Shown here in pieces: positions 32,661 through 40,584 of a stretch of 64,000 nucleotides of DNA (the first letter of the stretch is position 1; each line of letters begins with the position of its first letter). A program made the translations under genes and the position numbers. The notes beneath the pieces were generated by a model. That model made no database searches and was not told the DNA's origin. It was given only the letters and a program-made list of their open reading frames with translations. The stretch is from the NCBI GenBank assembly GCA_963790325.1, contig CAWBNY010000003.1:868001-932000 (forward strand). Reading direction: 5' to 3'. The DNA is from JAXDMK01 sp963790325 (GTDB lineage: Bacteria > Actinomycetota > Acidimicrobiia > Acidimicrobiales > AC-14).

Positions 32661-34472
32661 TCAGCCCTTCGGTGCCAGGTCGCCGATCTCGGTGCAGTGG
32701 GGGGCGTAGTCGTAGTCGTAGCCCATCATGTCGTCGAGCAGGGTCTCGAAGTGCAGGTGGCTCAGGCCGTACAGGCAGACGAAGCCGTCGAGCATGTCCA
32801 CCAGGTCGGGCCCGGGCTGGCCCCGGTCGATGTAGTCGGGGTGCACGCTGCCGTCGTTCTGGGGCAGGTACTCCATCACCACGCCGTTGATCAGGTGGTG
32901 CAGGGGCGAGGAGGAGCTCCCACCGCCGTCCCACTGATCGAAGTTGCCGTACCCGAAGTCGATGGGCTCGGCCCCGACACCGTCGTGGAGATCCCACAGG
33001 ATGCGCCACACCCACCCCTGGGACGGCCCGCTGGCGTCGCCGCTGGGGGGCAGGTCGGGCAGGACGATCCCGCCCTCGATGTCCGACCAGTTCCCCTGGA
33101 CGTCCATGTCCTCGGCCCACCCTGAGTTGGACGGCGTGCGGAAGGAGTCGCCGAGGATGATGGCGGCCCGCACGTTGGCCATGGGCTCGCCCCACCGCCC
33201 GTAGTTGTTGAGACCCCCGTCCACCAGGACGTAGCCGTCGAAGTAGTGGCCGGTCTCGTGGACCACCGCGAACGGGGACCACTCGAGCCACGGAGGTGTG
33301 TAGATCAGGTGCGACTGGCCGGGCAGGTAGAACGCGGTGTCGTCGGCCGGCTGCAGGGGCTGGTCGGTCAGGACCAGGTTGATCTGCGGCAGGCGGTCGT
33401 GGTCCACCAGCGCCCGGTAGTAGTCCAACGCCGTCATCGTCGTGCCCATGATCGTCAGCGCCCTGGCGACCTCGCCGTCACGGGCGAACTTGTTCTGCTG
33501 CTTCAGCGCGCCGGCCTCGAAGGAATCGAAGTTTCGGTCGAGGATGTGGCCGTCGCCGCAGAACCACGCACCGCCGCACTTGGCGTCGGCCTCGGGGTTG
33601 AAGACACCGACCTCACCGGCCACCACCGTGTAGTCGGACGGGTCGTCGACGAGGTCGCCCATGCTGTCGGGGACCTCGGGCCCGGTGTGGACGCCCAAGG
33701 CCACCTGCCTCCCCGGGCCCTGCTGGCTGATGCTGTAGACGGTGACGGTCGCGTCCTTCCCGCCGCACCAGCTGGGGAACATGATCGAGTAGTGGCCGTC
33801 GCCGTCGGTGTAGCCGTCGGCGTGGAGGCCGCATCCGTCGGCCACCCTCACCAGCACCTCGCGTGCTCCCACCAGACCCAGGTTCTCGTCGTTGTCCGAG
33901 TACTCGTACTGCGGGGCCTTGGGGTGCGGGCTGTTGCCGGGGTCGGCCACCCATGCTCGCTTGCGGTGGCGGATGTCGCCGTGCACCCAGTAGTAGCCGG
34001 TGGGCTCCTGGCAGTAGGGCTCGGCGGTCTCGGGGTCGGCGTCGCAGTCCAGCTTCCAGGCCAGGTCCCGGGCCGGGTCGAACTGGGCCCCGCTCGGGCT
34101 GGTAGAGCCGGAGCCGGAGGCGTAGGTCGAGTTCGGGTCCGAGCGGGCGGACTCGGCCAGGTACGCCTCGAACAGCGGTGACTCGGCCGGGGCGAACGAC
34201 AGTCCCGACGGGCGGGCGTCGACGAACAGCTGCGGGTCACCCGTGGTCCCGCGCGGCATCGTCGGCCGGTAGGAGCGAGATTCCGCAGCGGAGGCCGTGG
34301 AGCCGGGTTCGGTGGAGGTGGACCGACCCGAGCGGTCGTCGGTGGTCGGGGGGGCCAGCGGGGCGGCGCCCGCCGGTACGGTCAGCAGCCCGGCCGTCAC
34401 GGCCCCGAGCGCGGCGGCAATAAGCCTCAGCATCGGTCGGCGAGCAGCGGTCGGGGATGAGTGCATAGCCAT
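32661..34472 (-). CDS. Secreted HEXXH-motif metallopeptidase-like protein
   Basis: 603 residues. A Sec signal peptide (MLRLIAAALGAVTAGLLTVP, cleavage after AGA) leads to a Thr/Ser-rich region, then a carboxypeptidase-regulatory-like beta domain (VRVADGCGLHADGYTDGDGH and YSIMFPSWCGG), and a catalytic-looking part with FAVVHETGHYFDGYV, a zinc-binding HEXXH with flanking hydrophobics. Downstream GWAEDMDVQGNW and LHDGVGAEPIDFG carry further acidic residues. AGGAGG precedes ATG 34472. The motif and secretion support a zinc protease; substrate unknown. No second gene shares the transcript. Confidence 0.82.
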   Translation of the reverse strand: MAMHSSPTAARRPMLRLIAAALGAVTAGLLTVPAGAAPLAPPTTDDRSGRSTSTEPGSTASAAESRSYRPTMPRGTTGDPQLFVDARPSGLSFAPAESPLFEAYLAESARSDPNSTYASGSGSTSPSGAQFDPARDLAWKLDCDADPETAEPYCQEPTGYYWVHGDIRHRKRAWVADPGNSPHPKAPQYEYSDNDENLGLVGAREVLVRVADGCGLHADGYTDGDGHYSIMFPSWCGGKDATVTVYSISQQGPGRQVALGVHTGPEVPDSMGDLVDDPSDYTVVAGEVGVFNPEADAKCGGAWFCGDGHILDRNFDSFEAGALKQQNKFARDGEVARALTIMGTTMTALDYYRALVDHDRLPQINLVLTDQPLQPADDTAFYLPGQSHLIYTPPWLEWSPFAVVHETGHYFDGYVLVDGGLNNYGRWGEPMANVRAAIILGDSFRTPSNSGWAEDMDVQGNWSDIEGGIVLPDLPPSGDASGPSQGWVWRILWDLHDGVGAEPIDFGYGNFDQWDGGGSSSSPLHHLINGVVMEYLPQNDGSVHPDYIDRGQPGPDLVDMLDGFVCLYGLSHLHFETLLDDMMGYDYDYAPHCTEIGDLAPKG

Positions 34473-34804
34473 GGGTTGGACCTCCTGTGGGCGTGATGTC
34501 ACCCGCAAGAGCTCCCAAGAGGCGCCGACCTAACAGAAACCGCGCCAGAAATGTCGCTTTCGCTGGCCGTCATCGTCATCGGCATCCCTTACGACGCCCG
34601 TCACGGAGCTCGACGGTCGAAGTCATCCGGCGCCGCGAAACTGCGGATGGATGACATCTGCGACCCGGAGCCCCGGGGCCGACACGTGAGGCGCGACGCG
34701 CCGCAGCCAGCGCCTACCAAAAGGCATCGAGACCGGCAGCTCGCCGATCGCGCTATCACCACGGCGTCGGCAGTCGCGACCGCCGCCGCGTCGAACGCGG
34801 ACAC

Positions 34805-34981
34805 TCAGCCTCCGGCAGCCCAAGGCCGGATCGCCGCCTTGTACTCGTCGTCCCCGAAGTGCGCCATCGGCTCGCTCCTCTGGGTCTCCCCCACCTCGGT
34901 CGCCGGAGGGTGACCCTCGATCTCGACACTCACGAGGGCGCCCCTTTCGTCGAGTCGCACGGTCACAGTCGGAATGTCCAT
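34805..34981 (-). CDS. Small hypothetical protein (58 aa)
   Basis: A short gene below usual length cut-offs. GGGAGG seven bases before ATG 34981 gives a strong start. The product begins MDIPTVTVRLDERGALVSVE, reads IEGHPPATEVGETQRSEP in the middle and ends YKAAIRPWAAGG. No signal peptide, no cysteine. It lies 64 bp after the lipoprotein gene of the ECF regulon and could share its transcript. The adjoining interval 34551-34804 shows no gene. Confidence 0.6.
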   Translation of the reverse strand: MDIPTVTVRLDERGALVSVEIEGHPPATEVGETQRSEPMAHFGDDEYKAAIRPWAAGG

Positions 34982-35045
34982 CAACCGCCTCCCAGTTTCG
35001 GGCTCTCGACCACCGGATCTCGGCGGTCGTCGCGACCGCTCGTGG

Positions 35046-35747
35046 CTACCTGACGGCGCGAGCGGAGATGTTCTCCGCCACCCTCAACACGTCCGCCTCG
35101 GCCAAGTCGGCCGCGCCTTCCAGCACGACGGCGACATTGCGGACCCGCCAGATATAGGTGTACTCGTCCGGGCCACCGCTCACGGGCGACGCCCGCCTGA
35201 TCCCCATCGCCAACTCGTCGCCCAGCGCCGGATCCAGGAGATCCTCAGCCGGGGAGAGCATGCCGCCATCCTCTCCGTACGACTCCCTCAGCAGCGGGTC
35301 CGAGTTCGATGCTCGAAGCAGGGGCAGCGCCGCCGACGCCGCGCCCGCGTCCGGGAACAGCACGGCGAACACCCCGAACCCGGTCACCCCGGTGTCATCG
35401 GTCACCTCATCACGGACCGTCCTCTCGAACAGCGACCGGTGGCAGCGCAGGGGGCCCAACGCCAGGAGCTGCTGTTTGATGGCGGCCTCGTTGGCGGTCT
35501 CGACGAAGCCGCCCTTGTTGGCCAGCCAGCCCGAGTCACACGGTTCGGTCGTGTTGGCCGAGTCGACCTTCTTGTACTCCGAAGGGAGGTCGCCCTTGGC
35601 GATCACGAAGCGGGACACCTGGTTGGGGGTGAAGTCTTGGCCTGCCGGCATCGTCGAGCCGGCGTCGGAACAGCCGGCGAGGACGAGCGACAAGATCGCC
35701 ACCAGCCCGGCCGCGCCCGCCCCCATCGAAGAGATCCTGCCCGTCAT
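35046..35747 (-). CDS. Lipoprotein controlled by the neighbouring ECF promoter, unknown function
   Basis: 233 residues. Lipobox LVLAGC (Cys about 24) after a hydrophobic signal segment; GAGGAG seven bases before ATG 35747 favours this start over an ATG at 35768. The mature part has two cysteines in EPCDSGW and LRCHRSL, and an alpha/beta pattern ending in DEYTYIWRVRNVAVVLEGA, resembling small extracytoplasmic sensor or inhibitor lipoproteins without a named family. A GTCAAC-N15-GGCGTC element stands at 35819-35845, matching those of the sigma operon and the divergent hydrolase, so it belongs to the same regulon. Confidence 0.78.
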   Translation of the reverse strand: MTGRISSMGAGAAGLVAILSLVLAGCSDAGSTMPAGQDFTPNQVSRFVIAKGDLPSEYKKVDSANTTEPCDSGWLANKGGFVETANEAAIKQQLLALGPLRCHRSLFERTVRDEVTDDTGVTGFGVFAVLFPDAGAASAALPLLRASNSDPLLRESYGEDGGMLSPAEDLLDPALGDELAMGIRRASPVSGGPDEYTYIWRVRNVAVVLEGAADLAEADVLRVAENISARAVR

Positions 35748-35818
35748 CTGCCGCTCCTCGCCGCTCATGGTCTCCAGGACCGTGGTGGTCGTCGCTGGGT
35801 GACGACAACGCTTCAAAT

Positions 35819-35845
35819 GACGCCCGCCGTCGCGATCGCGTTGAC
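35819..35845 (-). promoter_or_regulatory. Candidate ECF promoter (copy B)
   Basis: Minus strand TGTCAAC, then a spacer starting GCGATCGC, then GGCGTC, with exactly 15 bases between GTCAAC and GGCGTC. Lies between the anti-sigma/SBP gene stop and the lipoprotein start (leader about 65 nt). Confidence 0.75.
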
Positions 35846-35854
35846 AAACCGCCC

Positions 35855-36922
35855 CTATGGATCCGCGATCAGCGGTGGCAGCGGGTCCAGGTTCGAGATC
35901 GAGTCGCGGGCGGCCTGGCTCCAGTCGCCGTTGGCGACGATGGCGATCAGGCGCTGGTTGAGGAAGGCGCGGAACATCTCGTCGCCCTTGCGGAGACCGA
36001 TGCCATAGAGCTCCTCGGGGGCGAACGGGCGGCCGAGGAGCTTGAAGCTCCCCCCGCCCTGGTGGAGGTAGCCGGCGAGGATGGCCTGATCGGTGGTGAC
36101 CGCGTCGACAGCTCCGTCGGCGAGGGCCTGGGCGCACTCCGAGTAGGTGTCGCGCACGACCGCCAACGCCGCCGGGCTGCGGGTGACGAGGTTCTGGTAG
36201 GACGTCGAGCCCTGGGCGGTACAAACCCTCTTGCCGGCCAGGTCGTCGACCCCGGCGATCGTGGCATCGTCGACCCTGACCATGATGTCCTGGGTCGAGC
36301 TGTAGTACGGGCCCGCGAAGCTCACCGTCTCCTCTCGTTGAGCGGTGATGCTGTAGGTCGCCACCACGATGTCGACGGCGCCGTCCTCGAGCAACGACTC
36401 CCGGTTCCGGCTCACAGCTTGGACCCATTGGATCCGGCTCTCGATCTCGCTCACCGCGCCCCCGAAGATGCCCACCGCCACCAGCTTGGCGATCTCGGCG
36501 TCGAAGCCCTGCACCTGGCCCGTGCCCGGGTCGAGCTTGCCGAAGTAGAGCTGGTCGAACTTGATCCCCACTCGGATGAAACCTCGGTCCTGGATCTCCG
36601 CCATCGTCGATCCCGGGGCGAAGCTGGGCATTGGGGGCAAACCTGCGTACTGGAGCCGATGGGGTTCGGCAAAAGCTCCCGCCACCGTCGGCCGCATCTC
36701 GTCCGGACGAACGAGGCTCCCCGCCAGCACGACGATCGCCGCGGCGACGGCGGCGGTGGCGGCGAGGGAGACCAGCCCCCGGCGCGGGGCCGGACGCGAC
36801 GCCAGCGCCGCGCGGCGGCCCTCGATCCTGGCCCACTCGTCCTGCACCGGCTGAAAGCGATCCCCGTAGCGGCGGAGCGCTCGGCGCAGCCGCTCGTCGT
36901 CGCCGAAATAGTCGTCAGTCAT
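35855..36922 (-). CDS. Transmembrane anti-sigma-like protein fused to a glutamate-type solute-binding domain
   Basis: 355 residues in three parts. Residues 1-47 are charged and helical (DDERLRRALRRYGDRFQPVQ), as in short sigma-binding domains. One transmembrane helix follows (about 48-70). Residues 100-350 are an SBP_bac_3 domain close to GluB/GlnH: STMAEIQDRGFIRVGIKFDQ, VQGFDAEIAKLVA, RNRESLLEDGAVDIVVATYS, FAGPYYSSTQDIMVR and GKRVCTAQGSTSYQNL are recognisable. Two cysteines in the outside domain (CTAQGS, YSECAQ) could form the family's disulphide. ATG overlaps the ECF sigma stop as ATGA. I infer that ligand binding outside changes sigma release inside. No transporter genes are present. Confidence 0.85.
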   Translation of the reverse strand: MTDDYFGDDERLRRALRRYGDRFQPVQDEWARIEGRRAALASRPAPRRGLVSLAATAAVAAAIVVLAGSLVRPDEMRPTVAGAFAEPHRLQYAGLPPMPSFAPGSTMAEIQDRGFIRVGIKFDQLYFGKLDPGTGQVQGFDAEIAKLVAVGIFGGAVSEIESRIQWVQAVSRNRESLLEDGAVDIVVATYSITAQREETVSFAGPYYSSTQDIMVRVDDATIAGVDDLAGKRVCTAQGSTSYQNLVTRSPAALAVVRDTYSECAQALADGAVDAVTTDQAILAGYLHQGGGSFKLLGRPFAPEELYGIGLRKGDEMFRAFLNQRLIAIVANGDWSQAARDSISNLDPLPPLIADP

Positions 36923-37437
36923 TGCATGCCCCCCAGCATGGGCCTCAGCTTCCTCATAGCCCTGCTCGTGTGCTGCTTGACCGATCCGGCCGAGATCTTG
37001 AGCACCTCGGCCGTCTCCTTCTCCGACAGGTCGAGATAGAAGCGCAGCCCGACGCAGGCGGCCTGGCGGGGCGGCAGCTGGCGCAGACAGACGACGATCG
37101 CCTCCTCGGAGATATGACTCATCGCCACGTCCTCGCCCGCAGGGGCGCTCAGCGGCGGAGCCGGCTGATGGCGACGGACGGTCATGCGGTGTCGCAGCTC
37201 GGACTTGGCGTTGTTGAGTACCGCCCGCCGGACGTAGACGAGGACCTTGTCGGCGTTTCGGATCCGGTCCCATTGCAGCGACACCCGCACGAAGGCGTCC
37301 TGCACCGCATCCTCGCCGGCGTCGTCGAGGTACAGGGCGGCGAGGCGGACGAGGGAGGGGTAGTGGAGGCGGTGCAGGTCGGAGAGCACCACCCAAAACT
37401 CTTCGCGACTCCAACACCCTGCTCGTCCAACGGCCAC
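36919..37437 (-). CDS. ECF-type RNA polymerase sigma factor (SigE-like group)
   Basis: 172 residues with region 2 (SLVRLAALYLDDAGEDAVQD then AFVRVSLQWDRIRN) and region 4 (LRQLPPRQAACVGLRFYLDL and AEVLKISAGSVKQHTSRAMR). GTG 37437 has GGAGGAG six bases upstream and gives the usual family length; a longer frame back to 37677 would cross the promoter. The stop overlaps the start of the solute-binding anti-sigma candidate, so the two are made together. The promoter-like site at 37615-37641 suggests autoregulation, with a leader of about 170 nt. Confidence 0.92.
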   Translation of the reverse strand: MAVGRAGCWSREEFWVVLSDLHRLHYPSLVRLAALYLDDAGEDAVQDAFVRVSLQWDRIRNADKVLVYVRRAVLNNAKSELRHRMTVRRHQPAPPLSAPAGEDVAMSHISEEAIVVCLRQLPPRQAACVGLRFYLDLSEKETAEVLKISAGSVKQHTSRAMRKLRPMLGGMQ

Positions 37438-37614
37438 CGCCGACTCCTCCGCCTCGACACCACCGCCCTCGGTACCGGAGAAGTTGCTCCCCGGCCGCTC
37501 GTCGCCGAGCGAGCGGGTCGGCGCACACCCGTGGTCGCCGTGATCGAGGGCGACGCCAGCGTAGTTGGGGTCAGCGGCGCACGGGCCTTCAATTCGGGAC
37601 CACACGCAGGGCCA

Positions 37615-37641
37615 GACGCCCAGGGTGGCGATCGCGTTGAC
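37615..37641 (-). promoter_or_regulatory. Candidate ECF promoter (copy A), sigma operon
   Basis: Minus strand TGTCAAC, spacer GCGATCGCCACCCTG (15 bases), GGCGTC. Same spacing and near-identical first half of the spacer as copies B and C. It lies back to back with copy C, 41 bp apart. Confidence 0.78.
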
Positions 37642-37682
37642 AGGAACCCGCCGTTTCTCCTCAACTCGATCCAGCAATAGGT

Positions 37683-37709
37683 GTCAACCGGATCGCCGGG
37701 CGAGGCGTC
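37683..37709 (+). promoter_or_regulatory. Candidate ECF promoter (copy C), divergent hydrolase
   Basis: Plus strand TGTCAAC, spacer CGGATCGCCGGGCGA (15 bases), GGCGTC. An in-frame ATG directly after GGCGTC (37710) cannot be the start if this is the -10; the hydrolase start at 37770 leaves a leader of about 53 nt. Confidence 0.78.
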
Positions 37710-37769
37710 ATGGTGGGTGCCGCGACGATCGGTTGCGGAGACGACCAAGGCCGACGAGCGGAGGCTCCA

Positions 37770-39875
37770 ATGACGCAGCGGGTGAGGGTCCAGTGTGCTG
37801 TCAACCGGCACCGGGGTCGGTCTCGGGCCGTCGCGGCCGTGCTCTTGTCCGGGGTGATGCTGGCGGTGGCCGCATGCAGCCACGCCGCTCGACAGGTCGA
37901 CGCCGCACTGCTCGGCAGCGTCGACGCGCTGGCTGCGGAAGCGCTCGAGGCAGGACCGCTGGCGGGCGTGTCGGTCGCGGTGGTGCGCGACGGTGAAACC
38001 GTGGTGTCGAAGGGCTACGGCTTGGCCGACATCGGTCGGGGGGTCCGCTCGACTCCGGAGACCATCTATCCCATCGGCTCGCTCACCAAGCAGTTCACCG
38101 CCGCCGCCATCCTGCAGCTGGTCGAGGCCGGACGGCTCAGCCTCGACGACGACCTCGGCGAGTTGCTCCCCAACTTCCCCACCCAGGGTCACCACGTCAC
38201 CGTCAGGCACCTCCTCAACCACACCTCGGGCATTGCGAACCACACCGATCTGGCAGGCGGCCGAGGCGAGCCGGGGACCACCCGCCAGGCAGTCGTGGAC
38301 CTGATCGCCGCCCATCGCTTCGATTTCGCACCCGGCGAGCGCTTCAGCTACTCCAACTCGGGCTTTCTGCTCCTGGGGTTGGTGATCGAAAAGGTCACCG
38401 GTAGCACCTACGCCTCGTACCTGGACGAGCACGTTTTCGAGCGGGCCGGTTTGCGCCACACCTCGTACTGCCCGGACAAGCCGGGGCCAGGGCAGGCCCG
38501 GGGCTACGACATCGCCAACGGCGCGCTGGTGGACGCGCAGCCCATCGAGATGGCAGTGCCGTTCGCCGCGGGCGGGCTGTGCTCGACGGTCGGGGACCTG
38601 CTGGCGTGGAGCCAGGCGCTGCGCAGCGGACGGGTCGTCTCCGACGGGTCCTACCGGCTGATGACGACGCCCACCGAGATGGCCGACGGGACCACCGAGC
38701 TGTACGGGTTCGGCCTCGTGCTGCATCCGCTCCAAGGGCACGCAGCGGTGTTCCACGACGGCGCCATCAACGGCTTCATGAGCCGTCTCACCTTCTTCCC
38801 CGACGATCAGGTCACGGTGGTGCTGCTGGCCAACACCTTCAGCGAGGGGCCGGCGCTCGACCAGTTCGCCGCGCCACTCGATGCACTCGCGCTCGGCCTC
38901 CAGGAGGATGTCGAGCTCGACGCCACGACCAGGGGCCAAGTGATCGACGCCGTGCTGTCCCGGATCCGGGCCCAGTATGTCTTTCCCGACCGTGCCGAGG
39001 AGATGGAACGGGCGATCCGCGCTCGCCAGGCCGGTTCCGACTACGACCGGGTCACCAACGCCTCGGCGCTGGCCAGACTTCTGACGACCCACCTCCGGGA
39101 GGTGAGCCACGACAAGCACCTGGGGGTCGACTACCTCGGCGATGCGGCCGCGGGCGGCCCCGTCGGACGGCCGTCCGGGCGACCGGAGGGGAACCCTGCC
39201 GACCCGACGATCTTCGGCTTCGAGCGCGTCGAGCGCCTGCCGGGCAACCTCGCCTATATCAAGCTGGTCGGCTTCCTCGAGCCGCAAGGCGCGGAGGCAG
39301 CAGTGGCCGCGGCCCTGACGTCGGTGCACGACGCCGAGGCGCTCATCTTCGACCTCCGGGACAACGGCGGCGGCAGCCCGGACATGGTGGCCCTGATCTC
39401 CTCCTACCTGTTCGACGAGGAGCCGGTCCATCTCAGCGACATCTACTGGCGTGACGCGGACCGCACGGAGCAGTTCTGGACGCTCGGCGATGTCGCCGGC
39501 ACCCGCTTCGGGCCCGACAAGGATGTCTATGTCCTCACCAGCGCGTGGACCTTCTCGGCCGCGGAGGAGTTTGCCTACAACCTCCAGGCCTTCGGGCGGG
39601 CCACCATCGTGGGGGAGACGACAGGCGGCGGTGCCCACCCTGGGGGATGCGCTCCGCTCGTCGCCGGGTTCGGGATGTGCGTGCCGACCGGACGGAGCAT
39701 CAACCCCATCACCGGGACCAACTGGGAGGGCACAGGGGTGGTCCCCGACGTGGCGGTGGCGGCGGGCGCGGCACTCGAGACCGCAGAGTCGTTGGCCCGC
39801 CAGGCCCTCGACGACGCACCGCTCCCGGGGCTGGACGGGGAATCGGTGGGGGCGTCGTCCGGCACGGCCTCGTGA
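37770..39875 (+). CDS. Lipoprotein with class C beta-lactamase-type serine hydrolase and S41 peptidase domains
   Basis: 701 residues; GGAGG five bases before ATG 37770. Signal peptide with lipobox LAVAAC (Cys 36). Residues 50-370 are a serine hydrolase of the class C beta-lactamase/DD-peptidase fold: SLTK at 104-107, YSN at 194-196, HDG at 329-331. Residues 385-690 are an S41 C-terminal-processing/IRBP-like peptidase: VLSRIRAQYVFPDRAEEM, IFDLRDNGGGSPDMV and TSAWTFSAAEE with the nucleophile Ser near 596, then VGETTGGGAHPG. Both active sites look intact. Likely cleaves peptidoglycan peptides or extracytoplasmic peptides; expression should follow the ECF sigma encoded divergently. Confidence 0.92.
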   Translation: MTQRVRVQCAVNRHRGRSRAVAAVLLSGVMLAVAACSHAARQVDAALLGSVDALAAEALEAGPLAGVSVAVVRDGETVVSKGYGLADIGRGVRSTPETIYPIGSLTKQFTAAAILQLVEAGRLSLDDDLGELLPNFPTQGHHVTVRHLLNHTSGIANHTDLAGGRGEPGTTRQAVVDLIAAHRFDFAPGERFSYSNSGFLLLGLVIEKVTGSTYASYLDEHVFERAGLRHTSYCPDKPGPGQARGYDIANGALVDAQPIEMAVPFAAGGLCSTVGDLLAWSQALRSGRVVSDGSYRLMTTPTEMADGTTELYGFGLVLHPLQGHAAVFHDGAINGFMSRLTFFPDDQVTVVLLANTFSEGPALDQFAAPLDALALGLQEDVELDATTRGQVIDAVLSRIRAQYVFPDRAEEMERAIRARQAGSDYDRVTNASALARLLTTHLREVSHDKHLGVDYLGDAAAGGPVGRPSGRPEGNPADPTIFGFERVERLPGNLAYIKLVGFLEPQGAEAAVAAALTSVHDAEALIFDLRDNGGGSPDMVALISSYLFDEEPVHLSDIYWRDADRTEQFWTLGDVAGTRFGPDKDVYVLTSAWTFSAAEEFAYNLQAFGRATIVGETTGGGAHPGGCAPLVAGFGMCVPTGRSINPITGTNWEGTGVVPDVAVAAGAALETAESLARQALDDAPLPGLDGESVGASSGTAS

Positions 39876-40102
39876 GGGCCGGGTCCCGCCGGAGGCTGTG
39901 GAATCCGTCGTCGTGCCGAAGGGGCCCCGACTTCCACCTCCACCCGACACCCGCCTGGGTGGCCGGCACCGGCTCCGTTCTGGCCTGCGTGGTCGGGCCG
40001 ATGGTCGGAACGCGCGCCGTCCTGGCGTTGCTGTTGGGGTCGGCGGTGGCGCTGGCTGCTGCGATCAGGCACTGCAATCCCTTGAACTCGCCCGCGCCGT
40101 GA
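39872..40102 (+). CDS. Small membrane protein, possibly coupled to the hydrolase
   Basis: 76 residues from a GTG that overlaps the hydrolase stop as GTGA. The second half has two short hydrophobic helices (AGTGSVLACVVGPMVGTRAV and LALLLGSAVALAAAI) and a His/Cys tail. The start has no separate ribosome site, which suits translational coupling. No family recognised; moderate chance of being spurious. Confidence 0.45.
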   Translation: MRAGSRRRLWNPSSCRRGPDFHLHPTPAWVAGTGSVLACVVGPMVGTRAVLALLLGSAVALAAAIRHCNPLNSPAP

Positions 40103-40141
40103 GACGGCGGTGGACGTCATCCGGAGAGGAACCCACGAAAC

Positions 40142-40564
40142 GTGGCTGAGATGCATGACGACAACGACCTCGACTACGACCCGACCGCAGCGTTGGTCGA
40201 CACTCCCTGGTGGTCGGCCGGCTCGCTCCTGCCGGTCGAGGCGGCGGCGATCACAGCCTTCACCTTCGCCGTGCTCGGCATGTTCGGGGGCGCCACCATC
40301 GCCTCGGTGGTGGCGCAGTCGGTCGTCGGAAGCCCCTGGAGCGCCGCCGACATCAGATGGGACTCGGTGGTCTCCGCGGGCGTGGCGTTGGTCTTCGCCC
40401 TGGGAGCGATCCTGCTCGGCCGGCGGGTGATCGTCGCCGAAGGCGACGAGGCCCGATGGAGCGGTCACCTGGCCCGAGCGGCAGTGGTCGTCGCCGGCGC
40501 CGGCGGCGTGCTTTCGGCCGTGGCCGTCGTCGCCGGCGTCCTGCGGAGTCCGCCGGGGAGCTGA
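40142..40564 (+). CDS. Small membrane protein (140 aa)
   Basis: An acidic N-terminus (DDNDLDYDPTAALVD) is followed by three transmembrane helices (VEAAAITAFTFAVLGMFG, VVSAGVALVFALGAILLG and AAVVVAGAGGVLSAVAVVAG). Start may be GTG 40142 or ATG 40151; a GAGAGG lies 12 bases before the former. No motif tells the function. It ends 21 bp from the stop of the convergent MocR-type regulator. Confidence 0.65.
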   Translation: MAEMHDDNDLDYDPTAALVDTPWWSAGSLLPVEAAAITAFTFAVLGMFGGATIASVVAQSVVGSPWSAADIRWDSVVSAGVALVFALGAILLGRRVIVAEGDEARWSGHLARAAVVVAGAGGVLSAVAVVAGVLRSPPGS

Positions 40565-40584
40565 GCGTCGACGCCCGACCGTCC

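Noticed and set aside
36919..37677. N-terminal extension of the ECF sigma factor
   Set aside because: It crosses the proposed promoter and lacks sigma sequence; the GTG at 37437 has GGAGGAG at proper distance.
37710..37770. Upstream ATG extending the serine hydrolase
   Set aside because: It immediately follows the GGCGTC promoter element and would place the signal peptide 20 residues from the start; ATG 37770 has the ribosome site.
37182..39950. 922-codon minus-strand open frame
   Set aside because: Antisense to the intact serine hydrolase/S41 gene; no domain, composition typical of a GC-rich shadow.
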